In this document: one piece after another, positions 63,826 through 64,000 of the stretch | Position numbering within the stretch: the first letter of the stretch is position 1 | Layout: every line of letters starts with the position of its first letter | IMG/VR virus record: IMGVR_UViG_3300046167_000921 | Span: 113,494-177,493 of that record | Direction: 5' to 3' (one strand) | DNA from: a virus | Length of the DNA: 64,000 bases | Made by a program: the position numbers and the translations under genes | The notes under the pieces: generated by a model | What the model was told of the DNA's origin: nothing | Database searches by the model: none | What the model saw: only the letters and a program-made list of their open reading frames with translations

Positions 63826-63868
63826 CTTGTATCCCTTTTATAGGCTCATCGTATATTGAGGAGCTTAT

Positions 63869-64000
63869 ATGATATTTAGACGAGATGGAATAATATTCCT
63901 GCACCTTGAAGACCCTGTGTGGGGCGAGGTCAAGATAGGCAAGATTCTTCCAAGCTCTACGAGTTGGGGAGTCTTCGAGTCTGTTTCTTTGAGAGAGGAA
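63869..64000 (+). CDS. Hypothetical protein, N-terminal 44 aa only
   Basis: GAGGAG lies before an ATG giving MIFRRDGIIFLHLEDPVWG, open to the window edge. It is divergent from the nuclease-like gene. Too little is present to assign a family. Confidence 0.55.
   Translation, partial: MIFRRDGIIFLHLEDPVWGEVKIGKILPSSTSWGVFESVSLREE

Overview
The window is a piece of a large, lytic, tailed double-stranded DNA phage genome. The evidence is dense gene packing on both strands with 4-nt ATGA overlaps, a phage replisome (DnaB-like helicase, loader-like protein, TOPRIM primase, DnaN-like clamp, RecD2-like helicase, PhoH), two fibre-type repeat proteins of more than 2,500 residues, an amidase endolysin, two lytic transglycosylases, phage nucleotide enzymes, a split DNA methyltransferase and a tRNA cluster. 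No integrase, transposase, rRNA or CRISPR array was seen. The fibre proteins resemble those of marine T4-like phages. The bacterial host cannot be named from the sequence.

Layout. 1-3.8 kb: unknown minus-strand genes, the first running off the left edge. 3.9-10.7 kb: PhoH, a Cas4/RecB-like nuclease, a coiled-coil protein, a sliding clamp and an SMC-type ATPase half. 10.7-27.2 kb: minus-strand virion block with two giant repeat proteins. 27.3-35.7 kb: nucleotide metabolism (cytosine-deaminase-like amidohydrolase, adenylosuccinate synthetase, a GMP reductase remnant, dihydroorotate dehydrogenase-like protein, an OMP decarboxylase-orotate phosphoribosyltransferase fusion, a P-loop kinase), interrupted by minus-strand pentapeptide, coiled-coil and membrane proteins. 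35.7-37.5 kb: minus-strand cassette with an HTH protein and the endolysin. 37.5-42.4 kb: divergent GroEL-like chaperonin, phosphoesterase, dCMP deaminase, DUF3310 and a methyltransferase in three pieces. 42.4-46.1 kb: second pentapeptide protein and five clear tRNAs plus unresolved tRNA-like elements. 46.1-55 kb: small genes, two lytic transglycosylases, thymidine kinase, a small sigma-like factor, primase, a third pentapeptide protein. 55-64 kb: a Gly/Ser-rich fibre protein, GIY-YIG protein, helicase and loader, RecD2-like helicase and a nuclease-like protein.

How it works together. Replication and recombination genes are spread over several short operons. The nucleotide genes could feed UMP/dUMP/dTMP and AMP pools: DHODH and UMP synthase make UMP from dihydroorotate, dCMP deaminase makes dUMP, thymidine kinase salvages thymidine, and PurA (with a now broken GMP reductase) converts purine nucleotides toward AMP. 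Three genes have inverted repeats that bury the Shine-Dalgarno sequence. In one of them an exact T4-type late promoter (TATAAATA) sits between the arms, the arrangement known from T4 lysozyme and I-TevI. With a small sigma-like factor and a clamp in the same window, T4-like late transcription is a reasonable hypothesis.
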